A stretch of DNA of 64,000 nucleotides, from NCBI GenBank assembly GCA_963977415.1, contig CAXBOS010000016.1:1-64000 (forward strand), written 5' to 3'. Position numbers and translations under genes: made by a program. This DNA comes from Croceimicrobium sp963977415 (lineage in GTDB: Bacteria; Bacteroidota; Bacteroidia; Flavobacteriales; Schleiferiaceae). A model generated the notes under the pieces. The model saw nothing but the letters and a program-made list of their open reading frames with translations. It was not told the DNA's origin and did no database searches. Each line of letters starts with the position of its first letter. Within the stretch, counting starts at the first letter, position 1. Of the stretch, positions 39,347 to 49,177 are shown in pieces.

Positions 39347-39577
39347 GTGCATAAATCTACACCTTTTTATAAGGAGGAACTCCTTTCAGAGCTAAAGTCA
39401 AGATTAGGCCGTAAGGCGATACCTAAAGTGGCCGAAAACTGCGATTACTCTGACCGATATATACGCAGCTGGTTTAAGAGCTTTAAGCACAATGATGAAA
39501 TTAAAGACGCTGCGATAAAGCTTTTAACAGAGCTAAAAAAAGAAGAGAAGCAGTCACTACTGACAGTTTCCCAGTAA
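39347..39577 (+). CDS. Small HTH protein, right copy (76 aa)
   Basis: GTG start like the left copy; the same N-terminal half but DRYIRSWFKS in place of NRYVRAWFKS, and a diverged C-terminal helix. Substitutions in the recognition helix area may change DNA specificity and match the changed palindrome in the upstream region. Confidence 0.7.
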   Translation: MHKSTPFYKEELLSELKSRLGRKAIPKVAENCDYSDRYIRSWFKSFKHNDEIKDAAIKLLTELKKEEKQSLLTVSQ

Positions 39578-39603
39578 AAGAGTCTAATCTAAAATCAATA
39601 ATT

Positions 39604-40176
39604 ATGGAAGTACTAGACCGTAAAATCCCACCAGGCTTGTCTGCCAATGAGCTGGAAATTTATTGGGATTTTGAAACTAAAAGCCTTATTGCTTTAATCG
39701 GTGGCCAGAAAATGGGATTTCATGAGCTACCCCAATCTGTTCTCTCTCGCCTTATTTTCTACATGGAAAATGATGCACCGGCCATGGAGATCTTCGAAAA
39801 AGAAGGTCCAAAACAAACTATGGATCGTTTGTTTATCTATGTCAAATGTAAGTTTGGCGGTTTTAGCTGGGAACCTGATTTCAAAGATGGTATCACGAAA
39901 AAGGAATGCTGGGACTGTAAGTGCAATGGTCATTGCATATTAAAACCCATTACCAAGCAAGTTTTAAAAGTAAGGTATGGCTGGCTTTCCGAGCGTGAAA
40001 TTGATGTAACTAGAATAATCTGCTCCAAGCCTTACCCAATTAACGAAGCTGCAGCTTTCCATCTAAACATTACCGTTTCCACACTCAACAAACACAAGAA
40101 GTCGGTTTTCATTAAAACTGGCATTCAATCAATTCAAGAACTAGCTGTTTGGGCTACTAAAATGGACTTGTTATGA
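39604..40176 (+). CDS. LuxR-type HTH regulator, right copy
   Basis: Same length and layout as the 37229-37801 product. The cysteine cluster (CWDCKCNGHC) and the HTH (WLSEREIDVTRIICSKPYPI) are kept; the changes cluster in residues 20-70. Confidence 0.8.
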   Translation: MEVLDRKIPPGLSANELEIYWDFETKSLIALIGGQKMGFHELPQSVLSRLIFYMENDAPAMEIFEKEGPKQTMDRLFIYVKCKFGGFSWEPDFKDGITKKECWDCKCNGHCILKPITKQVLKVRYGWLSEREIDVTRIICSKPYPINEAAAFHLNITVSTLNKHKKSVFIKTGIQSIQELAVWATKMDLL

Positions 40177-40601
40177 TTAATTCTCCGTGGGTTCAGTTAA
40201 AGCAAGAAAACGACCAGTACTGTTTTCTTTATTTAAACTTAGGTACTAAAAACAAGCTTGTGCGATTACCAATTAAGCAGGCACCTCAAGTATGTAAAAG
40301 GCTCATTATTGATGCAATTCGTCGCTACATAAAGCAGCGGAAGCACATTATCAATAGATATACGGACCGTAAAGATCAGAAAGCACTTATTGCCTTAAAT
40401 CATTTAGAATATGCTTTCATGGGGAGCGTCAACCGATGGTCCTACCGAGACTTGCCGAGAATAATTAAAAATTGGGAAAGTGATCTCCTGACAATTGCGC
40501 CCGGTGTAAACAGCAAGTTTTATAAATCCAATACTCAATTCTTACTGGATCTTTTAGCCTGGGCAAATCACGAATTAAAAGTTCATCATGGCGCAGATTA
40601 A
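40173..40601 (+). CDS. Early-operon protein, right copy (142 aa)
   Basis: Almost identical to the 36804-37232 product; the conservative differences are at single residues (for example SVNRWSYRD). The start overlaps the LuxR-type gene by 4 nt. Confidence 0.65.
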   Translation: MINSPWVQLKQENDQYCFLYLNLGTKNKLVRLPIKQAPQVCKRLIIDAIRRYIKQRKHIINRYTDRKDQKALIALNHLEYAFMGSVNRWSYRDLPRIIKNWESDLLTIAPGVNSKFYKSNTQFLLDLLAWANHELKVHHGAD

Positions 40602-40785
40602 GGATAAACTCATTCAAGACCTAGCCTCGCGGGAATACATGCGCTTAGCAGCAGAATTAAATTCCTTGGTATTTGATCAGTCCTGGACGGATGATGAAAA
40701 GCGCACTATCAAAAAGTATCTACAGGAGCAGCAAGTCAAAACGCAAACCCTGCGAAATTTTGAATTTAAAAATATGGTACCATGA
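40588..40785 (+). CDS. Small early protein, right copy (65 aa)
   Basis: Matches the 36620-36817 product with a few substitutions (QSWTDDEKRTIKKYLQEQQV). Overlaps both neighbours, with the ATG of the next gene in the last codons. Confidence 0.65.
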   Translation: MAQIKDKLIQDLASREYMRLAAELNSLVFDQSWTDDEKRTIKKYLQEQQVKTQTLRNFEFKNMVP

Positions 40786-40931
40786 AAGACTTTATTAATA
40801 AGTATGACATTCAACTCATCGCCTTAATTGGTGCCCTGAGTGGCTTTCTTCTTCTTTTAGCTCTAATCGCTGGTTTAAAAGAAGCGCAAACTCTTTTCTC
40901 AGCCTTGGATAATCTATCCACTGGTTTTTAG
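40782..40931 (+). CDS. Small single-span membrane protein, right copy (49 aa)
   Basis: One transmembrane helix (LIALIGALSGFLLLLALIAG) and a conserved end FSALDNLSTGF. More diverged from the left copy than its neighbours are, but with the same length and frame, which supports selection on the protein. Confidence 0.65.
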   Translation: MKDFINKYDIQLIALIGALSGFLLLLALIAGLKEAQTLFSALDNLSTGF

Positions 40932-40936
40932 TGTGG

Positions 40937-40964
40937 CTTTCCTAAGCTGGGGAGCTTAGGAAAG
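40937..40964. other. Perfect hairpin, right copy
   Basis: CTTTCCTAAGCT and AGCTTAGGAAAG, 12-bp stem with GGGG loop, right after the membrane protein gene. A second small hairpin AAGCCTT/AAGGCTT lies at 40969-40988. Confidence 0.55.
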
Positions 40965-41013
40965 CTTAAAGCCTTCCGCACAAGGCTTCTTTCATAAATA
41001 GTTGATTGGTTAT

Positions 41014-41039
41014 AAAGCCTGGTGCGGCAGGCTTTTTTA
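41014..41039 (+). terminator. Terminator upstream of the primase operon, right copy
   Basis: AAAGCCTG/CAGGCTTT stem around GTGCGG with a T-tract downstream on the plus strand, 20 nt before the 48-aa gene. Confidence 0.7.
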
Positions 41040-41058
41040 ATACAGGCCTAAACCTAAT

Positions 41059-41205
41059 ATGACTAAGCAAAAATTTAAGCAACTTCGAATTGACGAAGAA
41101 GCTGAAAAAATCACTGTACTACAAGCGATGATTAAATCGAAAAGCAGCTCCATTAAACCCAGCGAATCTGGTGATAAACCAAGCACCAAGCAATCATGGG
41201 ACTGA
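41059..41205 (+). CDS. Small protein overlapping the primase start, right copy (48 aa)
   Basis: Reads MTKQKFKQLRIDEEAEKITV and ends PSTKQSWD; overlaps the primase ATG by 10 nt. It differs from the left copy in about eight residues, with no indel. Confidence 0.6.
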   Translation: MTKQKFKQLRIDEEAEKITVLQAMIKSKSSSIKPSESGDKPSTKQSWD

Positions 41206-44200
41206 TCAAACAATCATTTATTGAGAATATCTACGAACAAGTAGACATTGTGGAAGTAGTCGCAAATCAATGCTCCGATCTAAAAAAGAGGGGAAAAACT
41301 TGGTTCTGCAATTCGCCCTTTACCAACGAAAAGACACCCAGTTTCGCGGTTGACTCCGTAAAGCAACGTTTCAAATGTTTCAGCTCTGGCAAAGGTGGCA
41401 ACGCAGTTACCTTTATTATGGAAACCAAAGGGAAAACCTTCCCGGAAGCGATCCACTGGCTAGCTGAATTTAAAAACCTGCAGGTAGAATATGAAAATGC
41501 CGAGTGGGCGAAAAAGGCGCTGGAAACCAAGAATAAAAAGGAGGATCTACGGCCTCTTTTAAAAGCATCTTTAAGCAAGTATCAAACTGCTCTGTGGGAA
41601 TTACCGAAAGATCACCATGCTCAGCTAGAGCTTCAGAAACGCGGTTATAATTTGGAAATCGCTAAAGACTGGGGCTTGGGTTTCGCACCAGGGAAAGATT
41701 TTATCTATTCCAAGGTAGCTGAAATTGGGAAAACTAAAGAGGCGCGAGAAATTGGATTGATCGGTGAAACTCAGGATAAATACTGGAACCGCTTGGTCTA
41801 CCCCATTCATGACAAAAACGATTTACTAATTGGCTTTGCAGGTCGAGACCTAAGTAATAAAGCTAACAGCGCCAAATGGATTAATCCTGCAGAAAGCATA
41901 GTCTATCATAAAGATAAAACCCTATTTGGTCTTAATAGAGCAGCGGCCGAAATCCAAAAGCGAAATGAAGTCTATCTAGTAGAAGGTTATAATGATGTTA
42001 TCGCTTGGCATCGCTTCGGCCTTGACAATACCGTTGCCCCATGTGGCACCGCCATTACAGATTCACAAATCACTCTGCTGAAAAAGCTAACCACCAGGGT
42101 TTGTTTTACTATGGACGGTGATGCCGCTGGCCAAAAATCTGCCTTAAAGCATATACCCGCTTTTATTAAGGCAGGGTTTAGCACTACAGTAATTCTTTTA
42201 CCTGAATGCGATCCTGATGATTTCGTGCGCGAATACGCTCCCTTAATTGGCATCTGCACCTTAGCCGTCATGTTTAATGAGCCTCAAGTAAAAAAGAATG
42301 GCTTCCAGTTTTTAATGGAACACGAGCTAAGTAATAGCTCTGACCTTTCTGCAAGAGCAAAAGCAATACACCGCCTTTGTGAAGTGATTAGCTCTGAGCA
42401 GGACAACATAATGAAGGAGATCTACACTGAATGGCTTGCTAAAGAAAGCGGTCGTAAGCTCCCAACCATTACTCGGTTAATTAAGGAGATTGAAACTGAA
42501 ACCCAAATTGCCGAAAATGTAAGCAGTGCTAATAATGATGTTTATGAGCTGCCAAAAGAATTGGAAGGCAAAGTACATTTAAAAGATATTACTAAAGACA
42601 TTGAGAAATACGGGATCTTCCAAGCAGGCAATCGTATTTGGGTAAAACGCGGATCAGATACGCCTTATACCTTTCAATGGGTAAGCAATTTTAGCATTGA
42701 AATCATTCAGCACATGAATGATGAAAAATTCCCAATGAAACTACTGCGGATCACTAATGTCTTTAACAAAGAAAAAATATTCGACACTCAAAGCGAAAAC
42801 CTCATGAGCCCCATGAGCTTTTCCAATGTGGTGGCAGGCCATGGTAACTTCTTTTGGAAAGGAGGACGCCAAGAACATCTTCAGTTGCTGCAGATGCTTT
42901 TTGATAAAATGGGCGATGGTGAGAAAATCGATGTACTCGGATGGCAAAAAGCTGGCTTCTTTGTCTTTAACAATAGAGTGGTTTTTCCAGATAAACCCGC
43001 CAAGGATATTGACGAAAATGGCGTTTTTAAAGTGCAGGAAGATAATCGCGAAATCTCCTACTATGTACCCAGTGCCAACCGCGTTTATAAAAACAACCCT
43101 TATAAATACGAAGCTCAAAAGAAGGTGCGCGTTATCGGTGATTCGTCACTGACTTTCACCTGCTACGCTTCAAAATTGATGTTAGTGCATCGAGAACATG
43201 CCATTACAGGATTGCTATTCACGGTGGCCAGCATGTTTCAGGATATTGTGGTTAATCAGCTTGGCAATTTTCCCATGGTCTTCCTTTATGGGCCGCCCAG
43301 TACTGGGAAAGATCAGCTGATAGAATGTTGTCAATCCTTTTATGGTTTACCGCAAACGGCTATTAACCTCGAAGGAGGGGCCAGTACAGCCAAAGCTCAA
43401 TTGCGTGAATTGGCTCAATTCTGCAATCTTATTACCCATCTATCCGAATACAAACGAGGCGACACCAAGCTTGATGGTATGCTAAAAGGAATGTGGGATA
43501 GACGAGGCTACAAGCGCGGAACGATTGACAGTCATGTAGGAAGCGAAAGTATTCCCGTGCTGAGTTCTGTTTTCCTTACCGGAAACGATTACCCCGATCA
43601 AGACGCCCTAATTACCCGACTTATTTGGGAAGAAATGAGCAAGACGGATTTCGATGTAAAAGAAATGAAGGACTATGAAGACCTTAAGGATATGTATAAA
43701 GCAGGCGTGAGTCACCTCACGGTTGACATCATGAAGCACCGATCGCATTTCGAAGATTCCTTTAAAAGCACCTATAGCCGAGTAAGTAAGGAATTGAAAA
43801 ACGAGCTGGCCATGGCGGCCACTCATAGCCGTATTATTAGCAACCTCGCGGTGCTTGGTGCTACTTATGAATTAATGAAAGATCATTTGATGTTTCCCTT
43901 TGGTTGGGCCCAAATTGTGAATCATTTCAGATCTATAGTGGATAAGCAGGTTCGCAAACTCAACTCTGCCAGTATTCATAATAAATGGTGGGATTGCTTC
44001 TTGGCCGTATGTCGCACCAACCAGCAGCCGCTTCGCTTGGGCCTCGATTTCAATATTGTAGATAATCGCTTATACTTCAACTGGACCAACACTTATAACC
44101 GTGTAGCTCCTCAATGGTATAAGCAATACTATGAGACCGCTCCAAGTAAAGGAAAGATCAGCGATATGATAAATGAAGATCGCGACCTTGCTTTAGAGAA

Positions 44201-44408
44201 GCATAATGCTCACCGCTTTGATGGTGGTAAAAATGGCCACCGTACCAGCGCCTGGAGCATCGACCTTAAAGCTACTGGGATCATGGACGAATTAATAGAA
44301 ACCATGGACTGGCAGCGATCACAAAACCTAGATAAGCCCGAACTACCCAATTCCCCTGCCACCCCATTCTCAAAAAATGACCCAAAGCAAGATGATCTCC
44401 CATTCTAG
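41196..44408 (+). CDS. Primase-helicase fusion, right copy
   Basis: Same 1070 residues and domains as the left copy. The changes concentrate between residues about 115 and 390 (Toprim and linker), while the C-terminal ATPase half is nearly identical. The degenerate zinc ligands (SPFT, CFSS) are the same here, so the loss is not a chance mutation of one copy. Confidence 0.85.
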   Translation: MGLIKQSFIENIYEQVDIVEVVANQCSDLKKRGKTWFCNSPFTNEKTPSFAVDSVKQRFKCFSSGKGGNAVTFIMETKGKTFPEAIHWLAEFKNLQVEYENAEWAKKALETKNKKEDLRPLLKASLSKYQTALWELPKDHHAQLELQKRGYNLEIAKDWGLGFAPGKDFIYSKVAEIGKTKEAREIGLIGETQDKYWNRLVYPIHDKNDLLIGFAGRDLSNKANSAKWINPAESIVYHKDKTLFGLNRAAAEIQKRNEVYLVEGYNDVIAWHRFGLDNTVAPCGTAITDSQITLLKKLTTRVCFTMDGDAAGQKSALKHIPAFIKAGFSTTVILLPECDPDDFVREYAPLIGICTLAVMFNEPQVKKNGFQFLMEHELSNSSDLSARAKAIHRLCEVISSEQDNIMKEIYTEWLAKESGRKLPTITRLIKEIETETQIAENVSSANNDVYELPKELEGKVHLKDITKDIEKYGIFQAGNRIWVKRGSDTPYTFQWVSNFSIEIIQHMNDEKFPMKLLRITNVFNKEKIFDTQSENLMSPMSFSNVVAGHGNFFWKGGRQEHLQLLQMLFDKMGDGEKIDVLGWQKAGFFVFNNRVVFPDKPAKDIDENGVFKVQEDNREISYYVPSANRVYKNNPYKYEAQKKVRVIGDSSLTFTCYASKLMLVHREHAITGLLFTVASMFQDIVVNQLGNFPMVFLYGPPSTGKDQLIECCQSFYGLPQTAINLEGGASTAKAQLRELAQFCNLITHLSEYKRGDTKLDGMLKGMWDRRGYKRGTIDSHVGSESIPVLSSVFLTGNDYPDQDALITRLIWEEMSKTDFDVKEMKDYEDLKDMYKAGVSHLTVDIMKHRSHFEDSFKSTYSRVSKELKNELAMAATHSRIISNLAVLGATYELMKDHLMFPFGWAQIVNHFRSIVDKQVRKLNSASIHNKWWDCFLAVCRTNQQPLRLGLDFNIVDNRLYFNWTNTYNRVAPQWYKQYYETAPSKGKISDMINEDRDLALEKHNAHRFDGGKNGHRTSAWSIDLKATGIMDELIETMDWQRSQNLDKPELPNSPATPFSKNDPKQDDLPF

Positions 44409-44733
44409 AAATCCCCTGCCACCCCAATTTTTTTTTTGTCTCGAAAAGGGAGGAAAATTTTCAAAACAGCGATTTCACTTTCTGACATCTCTGACAACTT
44501 ATTAAAATGTTGATAATGAATGATATAATGTTAATAATGCTGCAAAATAGTTGTCAGAAAGTGTCAGAGAGTGTCAGAAAGAGGTTTGAGTTTCTGACAC
44601 TTTCTGACACCTTTTACAGGGTTTTTAGCTCTTTTAAGAACTTAAGTAATTGGTTTTCAGTCTTGTCAGAAGTGTCAGAGATGTCAGAGACCAAAACAAG
44701 CCCTTTAATATTTTTTCACCTAAACAAGAAGAC
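44409..44733. repeat. Iteron cluster, candidate replication origin (right)
   Basis: The same ten CTGACA/TGTCAG units in mirrored order: 44482-44496 (two), 44552-44577 (three), 44594-44609 (two) and 44664-44687 (three). AT-rich DNA from about 44497 to 44551. Between the primase gene and the 70-aa gene, with no other gene in these 325 nt. Confidence 0.65.
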
Positions 44734-44946
44734 ATGGAAAGCCTAGAAATTGACTTCAAACTAAAGCTAAAGCAAGCCGATCGAGAATATTTCCTTAATG
44801 GTAATTCCATTATTTGGGGCACTATCTTTTATATCCGTTCCGCTCGAACTGGGGACTTTGAAGGCCCTTATGCCTTAGATGATGATCATCTAAACAACAT
44901 GAAGGAATGGCTGGAAGCAGAAATGGTATGGGTGAAAGCCTATTAA
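44734..44946 (+). CDS. Small protein downstream of the origin, right copy (70 aa)
   Basis: Begins MESLEIDFKLKLKQADREYF. The C-terminal third has several substitutions relative to the left copy. The upstream part of the open frame lies in the iterons and is not counted. Confidence 0.6.
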   Translation: MESLEIDFKLKLKQADREYFLNGNSIIWGTIFYIRSARTGDFEGPYALDDDHLNNMKEWLEAEMVWVKAY

Positions 44947-44998
44947 TTTGATAATTACTGTCCTATAAATACCTGTTTTCTCACTGCACATTCGTTGC

Positions 44999-45559
44999 AT
45001 GGTAAACCTTGGACAAGCAGCCGCAATTCTATATGGTACTTCTGCCCCTGGCAACACAAATGTGATTTGGGCTAAGACAAGTACCAATGACCCTAATACT
45101 TGGGCTATTGTCGGTTTTTACCAATACCTAGCTGGCAACTGGTCTTTAATAACTACTACACATTACGGCAATAACGCCCCTGTAGACAGTTCTAAAGTTT
45201 GGCTTGACACCAACTTTAATCCGCCTATTATCAAAACTTACAATGGGGCTTCGTGGCTTGAGATCAATAAGCTGCGTAGTTCTCCTAAAGTTAGTGACTT
45301 TACCCTAAGCGCAAACGAAAACAATGCTTTCGTGAATGTCAATTCTAGCAATGACATCAATATCACAATTGAGGATCCTGCCCTAGATGAATTCGCATGT
45401 ACAGTTAGTCGTCTGGGAGAAGGGGCCGTAACCCTCATTCCTGCCGATGGAGTTTTACTGAATGGAATTAATGGCGCCTTAACCATAGTTACGCAATGGC
45501 GAAGCGTGATGATCCGCAAGCTGGCAGAAAACGAATTTTTAGTAGAAGGAAATATTTAG
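44999..45559 (+). CDS. Tail appendage protein, right copy (186 aa)
   Basis: Same tandem motif architecture as 31849-32409, with about ten substitutions, mainly in the second half (for example RSSPKVSDFTLSANEN). Confidence 0.6.
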   Translation: MVNLGQAAAILYGTSAPGNTNVIWAKTSTNDPNTWAIVGFYQYLAGNWSLITTTHYGNNAPVDSSKVWLDTNFNPPIIKTYNGASWLEINKLRSSPKVSDFTLSANENNAFVNVNSSNDINITIEDPALDEFACTVSRLGEGAVTLIPADGVLLNGINGALTIVTQWRSVMIRKLAENEFLVEGNI

Positions 45560-45561
45560 CT

Positions 45562-45846
45562 ATGAATATCAATCAAGTAATATTTGAAATTGCCCAGACG
45601 GATATCCCCAGTTTCACTGCAGGGAAGTACCTGAGTAAATGGAAGCATGGATTTAAAGTTAAGGCCACTGCGGCTGGTAACTTAAGCGTGCGTTATGCCA
45701 GTGACCCCAAAGAAATCTTCCGCGTACTTTCTGTACCAGGAACAAACACTTGGGACTTACCCGACCGTATTATTGAAATTAGAGAGCATGCCGATACCAC
45801 GCTTGATTTAGCGAATGTAATTGTAGGTACCAGTTTTAGCGATTAA
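45562..45846 (+). CDS. Appendage-operon protein, right copy (94 aa)
   Basis: Start at MNINQVIFEI by comparison with the left copy; an upstream extension would overlap the previous gene by more than 60 nt. Nearly identical sequence. Confidence 0.6.
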   Translation: MNINQVIFEIAQTDIPSFTAGKYLSKWKHGFKVKATAAGNLSVRYASDPKEIFRVLSVPGTNTWDLPDRIIEIREHADTTLDLANVIVGTSFSD

Positions 45847-46004
45847 TGAGCTTAATCCAAAATATAGCAGCCCCCACAAATTCGGCCACTAATTCTCCTT
45901 ATGAGGATTTAACACGCGTAATAGCTGCGGCAGGGATGCGCGCGGGCGGAACGCTATTAAGTTGGGATTGCTTAAACACCCTTGTTTTAAATAATACCGA
46001 ATGA
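45846..46004 (+). CDS. Very small appendage-operon protein, right copy (52 aa)
   Basis: ATG at 45846 overlaps the previous stop by one base. Contains VIAAAGMRAGGTLLSWDCLN and ends NTLVLNNTE. The middle differs from the left copy, but ends, length and motif agree. Confidence 0.6.
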   Translation: MSLIQNIAAPTNSATNSPYEDLTRVIAAAGMRAGGTLLSWDCLNTLVLNNTE

Positions 46005-46261
46005 GCTTATTCTTTGCCATAGGATCACCTTGTATTGGCGTGCAAGGTTTGGATGCCTTAACCCGCCAAATACTTGCTGCCGCAACTGCTGCTGGTGGTA
46101 CTGTTTTATCTACGCAATGTCTTACTAAATTGGTTAAAGACAATAGCGATGAAGGGCAAATAGCTAAGACCTTCATTATTAAAGCAGCTGCTGAAGCTGC
46201 AGGCGGCACCTCCCTTAGCACTTCTTGTTTATACACCCTTGTAAAAAATAATTGGCAATGA
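46001..46261 (+). CDS. Small two-repeat protein, right copy (86 aa)
   Basis: The repeat GG-T-x-LS-x-x-CL-x-x-LV is kept (AGGTVLSTQCLTKLVKDNSD and GGTSLSTSCLYTLVKNNW). Stop overlaps the receptor-binding gene start. Confidence 0.6.
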   Translation: MSLFFAIGSPCIGVQGLDALTRQILAAATAAGGTVLSTQCLTKLVKDNSDEGQIAKTFIIKAAAEAAGGTSLSTSCLYTLVKNNWQ

Positions 46262-47448
46262 GTTTAGGACCATTTACTACCCATTTAATTCCTTTCACCA
46301 AAAATGGAAAGCTCCAGTTTTGGAATGATATTACCAAAGAAATCATTGAAGCTGATTTTAGTAGGCCTAATATAGGGGCGACAAGCGGATCAAGTGTTTG
46401 GCGGAATGATCAATTGATTGAGCTCGCCGAAAATGAGCCTGATTGGGATGATAAAGACGGATGCCCTGTTATTAAAATAAGGACGCAAGCGGGAAATTTA
46501 ATTTTAAATTTCGACCCAACAGTAAATGAAAGCGCAGCTTCAAATATTAGCTATGTGCTTAAAGATTGGGGCTTTGGGTCTTCGCTTCAAAACGCTGTTT
46601 CTTATGGGGATAATTCTTTAGTTAGATTTAGATACGGGGGAAGTTTACCAGCAAGTGGAAGCGCTTGTTTATCGTTTTACGTTGAAATGAATGACGGAAG
46701 CGAGCCAGTTTTAGCGCAAAATAATAATAGCGGGGATTTCTCCGTGGTTATTGGGGGAGCTATAAGCGTTAATATTAATTCATTAACTCTTATTAGTGGA
46801 ACAAAATATAGAGTAGTATCAAGCGCAACTGGCACTTTTAGCAATCAGAATAACTCTGGAGTAATAAAATACACAGGGCAAAGCAGTAAAGGCTTTGTAG
46901 TTAGTGGATTTACGCTAGTTAGCGGAGTGACGACCTATCAAGGAGACATCCCAAGCAATGGGGCTGTATTAACCCGCTCCGCAAACTCATTTCAGTTTAC
47001 CGATTTAGTGACTCAGGGAGTTTTAGGGGTAAACCAAGGGTCTTTTATTATAAAGCTTAATAATCAGATTTTTAAAGAATTAGGTACCACAATAGACGAT
47101 TTTGTTTATCTATCAAATAGTGCTGACTCATCCAAATATATTAGACTAAGAGGAAACAGCTCTAGCATATCAATTCAAGTGGTGGGATATGGCACGACCA
47201 TCACTCAAACGGTACCGGTCTCAACTAGAAAATTTGCATTTGTTTGGAATGGCAAAAATGTCAAGCTTTTCGCCACCGATACAATGGTCAATGAAAGCGC
47301 ACAAGCTGATGATATTGACATTACCCAATATGGGACACAAGGACCCTCTATCCCCGTCGTGCCGTCTTTGGTCGAAATTAGCGCAATGGCCTTTTCACCA
47401 ATAGCATTAACGGAAGCGCAAACGATAGTCGAATTAAACAAACTATAA
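46258..47448 (+). CDS. Putative receptor-binding protein, right copy
   Basis: About 396 residues. It shares the N-terminal 75 residues and the C-terminal PIALTEAQTIVELNKL with the left copy, but the middle (from about NLILNFDPTVNESAASNISY) is unrelated. A candidate for host-range difference between the two phages. Confidence 0.65.
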   Translation: MSLGPFTTHLIPFTKNGKLQFWNDITKEIIEADFSRPNIGATSGSSVWRNDQLIELAENEPDWDDKDGCPVIKIRTQAGNLILNFDPTVNESAASNISYVLKDWGFGSSLQNAVSYGDNSLVRFRYGGSLPASGSACLSFYVEMNDGSEPVLAQNNNSGDFSVVIGGAISVNINSLTLISGTKYRVVSSATGTFSNQNNSGVIKYTGQSSKGFVVSGFTLVSGVTTYQGDIPSNGAVLTRSANSFQFTDLVTQGVLGVNQGSFIIKLNNQIFKELGTTIDDFVYLSNSADSSKYIRLRGNSSSISIQVVGYGTTITQTVPVSTRKFAFVWNGKNVKLFATDTMVNESAQADDIDITQYGTQGPSIPVVPSLVEISAMAFSPIALTEAQTIVELNKL

Positions 47449-47450
47449 CA

Positions 47451-47744
47451 ATGATCTACACAAAAGTAACTTTAAAAGGATCAAAAGCCGCCGTATTAGC
47501 CGACATCCGATCCATCCAAAAAGATGGAGAGGCCGCTTATCCTAATTATCCGGAGGGATATGAGGTGACCGGATCCTCAGCATTTGACCGCTATGTGGTA
47601 ACCCCACCCCGTCAAGAAGTACTTAACCCAGCTACCTACAACGGAGCAGGCGAAGAAGTCACCCCTGCCGTATTAGGTGATTTCATTTCTAAACTGGTAC
47701 TCCCTGCAGGTTACGACACCAGTCATTTCGCTACCAAAGTCTAA
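47451..47744 (+). CDS. Small protein after the tail fibre gene, right copy (97 aa)
   Basis: Conserved ends as in the left copy, several changes in residues 10-40 (SKAAVLADIRSIQKDGEAAY). Follows the receptor-binding gene by 2 nt. Confidence 0.6.
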   Translation: MIYTKVTLKGSKAAVLADIRSIQKDGEAAYPNYPEGYEVTGSSAFDRYVVTPPRQEVLNPATYNGAGEEVTPAVLGDFISKLVLPAGYDTSHFATKV

Positions 47745-47747
47745 GCC

Positions 47748-48191
47748 ATGAAAGCCGAATCCTTAACCATAATCCGCTTCGCAGCCGAACCCAAACAAAC
47801 CCTTGGCGCGGCCGTAATGCTCAGCGCTCAGCTCGACAATCTCCTCGAGTTTAAAACCGTGGAATTGCCTTGGAAGGACAATGAGAAATACGTTAGTTGC
47901 ATTCCTCCTGGCACCTACACCGCAATTAAGCATAACTCGCCTAAGTTCGGGCCATGCTTATGGATTAAAAATGTACCAGGGCGCAGTGAGATATTAATTC
48001 ACCCGGCTAATTATTGGCACGACTTACTCGGCTGCATCGCCCCTGGTGAAGATCATCTGCATATTGATAACGATGGCAGCCTCGATGTAAACAAAAGCCG
48101 CTTGATGATGGAACAAATTCTGGCTTTCGTGGAAGAGAAAATTATCGTCGAAATTTTAGATAGAACCAAAAATGCCCAAACAAATCCTTAA
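47748..48191 (+). CDS. DUF5675 protein, right copy
   Basis: Same layout as 29221-29664. Scattered changes near residues 44-50 (WKDNEKYVSCIPP) leave the HPANYWHDLLGCIAPG motif intact. Confidence 0.75.
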   Translation: MKAESLTIIRFAAEPKQTLGAAVMLSAQLDNLLEFKTVELPWKDNEKYVSCIPPGTYTAIKHNSPKFGPCLWIKNVPGRSEILIHPANYWHDLLGCIAPGEDHLHIDNDGSLDVNKSRLMMEQILAFVEEKIIVEILDRTKNAQTNP

Positions 48192-48606
48192 CATCTTAAA
48201 TGCCGACGACAATGTAGATTTCTTCATGAAATTTGTGCTTTGGTTCTTCGCTATTCTGGTGCCCCTTTACGATGTAGCGGGGGCACTAATTATCCTTATC
48301 ATCATCGATCTTATTACGGGAATTATCGCCAGTATTAAAAAGAGTTCCCCCTTCCAGTGGTCCAAAATTTTCAACACCTTGAATAAGCTTATTATCTATT
48401 GCCTCATCCTTTTAGCGGCTTGGGTAATAGAAAGCAAAATCATTCCTTCCATTCCCTTTATGCGCTTAGTGGCGGGATTCTTGGCCCTAACCGAATTACG
48501 CTCCATACTGGAGAACTTTAAAGACATTTTTGGTATTGATGCCTGGGATTATATCCGGGCAGCAATCAAGCGGCAAAACGTGCAGGAAATCTCTAAAAAG
48601 AATTAG
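48172..48606 (+). CDS. Holin, right copy
   Basis: Nearly identical to the left holin (two substitutions seen); overlaps the DUF5675 gene by 20 nt. Confidence 0.85.
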   Translation: MPKQILNILNADDNVDFFMKFVLWFFAILVPLYDVAGALIILIIIDLITGIIASIKKSSPFQWSKIFNTLNKLIIYCLILLAAWVIESKIIPSIPFMRLVAGFLALTELRSILENFKDIFGIDAWDYIRAAIKRQNVQEISKKN

Positions 48607-48608
48607 CC

Positions 48609-49064
48609 ATGAAATACCTTTCCTGCTTACTGATCTGTCTGGCTTTCACTAGCTGTAAAACGCCCGAAAGCATTACCACTTCCAATGAAACCTTTCGCTT
48701 TCTAGAGCGCGAAATCCGCGACACTACCCTGCCCGGCTTTACCGTGCAAACCGAACTTTCATTGCCCGAGTTCCTCGAGCGCAGAATTTACGACACCCTC
48801 AAGATCATAGACCCGCGTACCAAAGGAGAACTCCGGCTTTGGAAAAATAAATACGGGGAACTGGTGGCCGAATGCAACAGCCAAGACCAAACCATTACCA
48901 AGCTGCAGGAAACAATTAAGGATATCCAATACCGCGAAAGCGAAACTATAATTGCTGTAGACCCCCGTAACTGGTGGCAAAAGCTAATGGATCTTATACC
49001 CTGGTATGCTTACTTAATTAGTGGTTTCATTATCGGCATTATCTTGCGAATACGACTTTTATAA
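48609..49064 (+). CDS. u-spanin candidate, right copy
   Basis: Lipobox ends FTSC (Cys16); the C-terminal helix is PWYAYLISGFIIGIILRI. The periplasmic part is conserved, with changes in the middle. Confidence 0.8.
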   Translation: MKYLSCLLICLAFTSCKTPESITTSNETFRFLEREIRDTTLPGFTVQTELSLPEFLERRIYDTLKIIDPRTKGELRLWKNKYGELVAECNSQDQTITKLQETIKDIQYRESETIIAVDPRNWWQKLMDLIPWYAYLISGFIIGIILRIRLL

Positions 49065-49177
49065 TTGTTGAAAATTAACCCATAAATTGAGTTAAAAGTG
49101 AATAAGTAAGCGATAGGTAAGCAACCGATTTAATTATCTTGCGTTTAAGCTGTTCGCTAACTTTTTAAACTTTAACT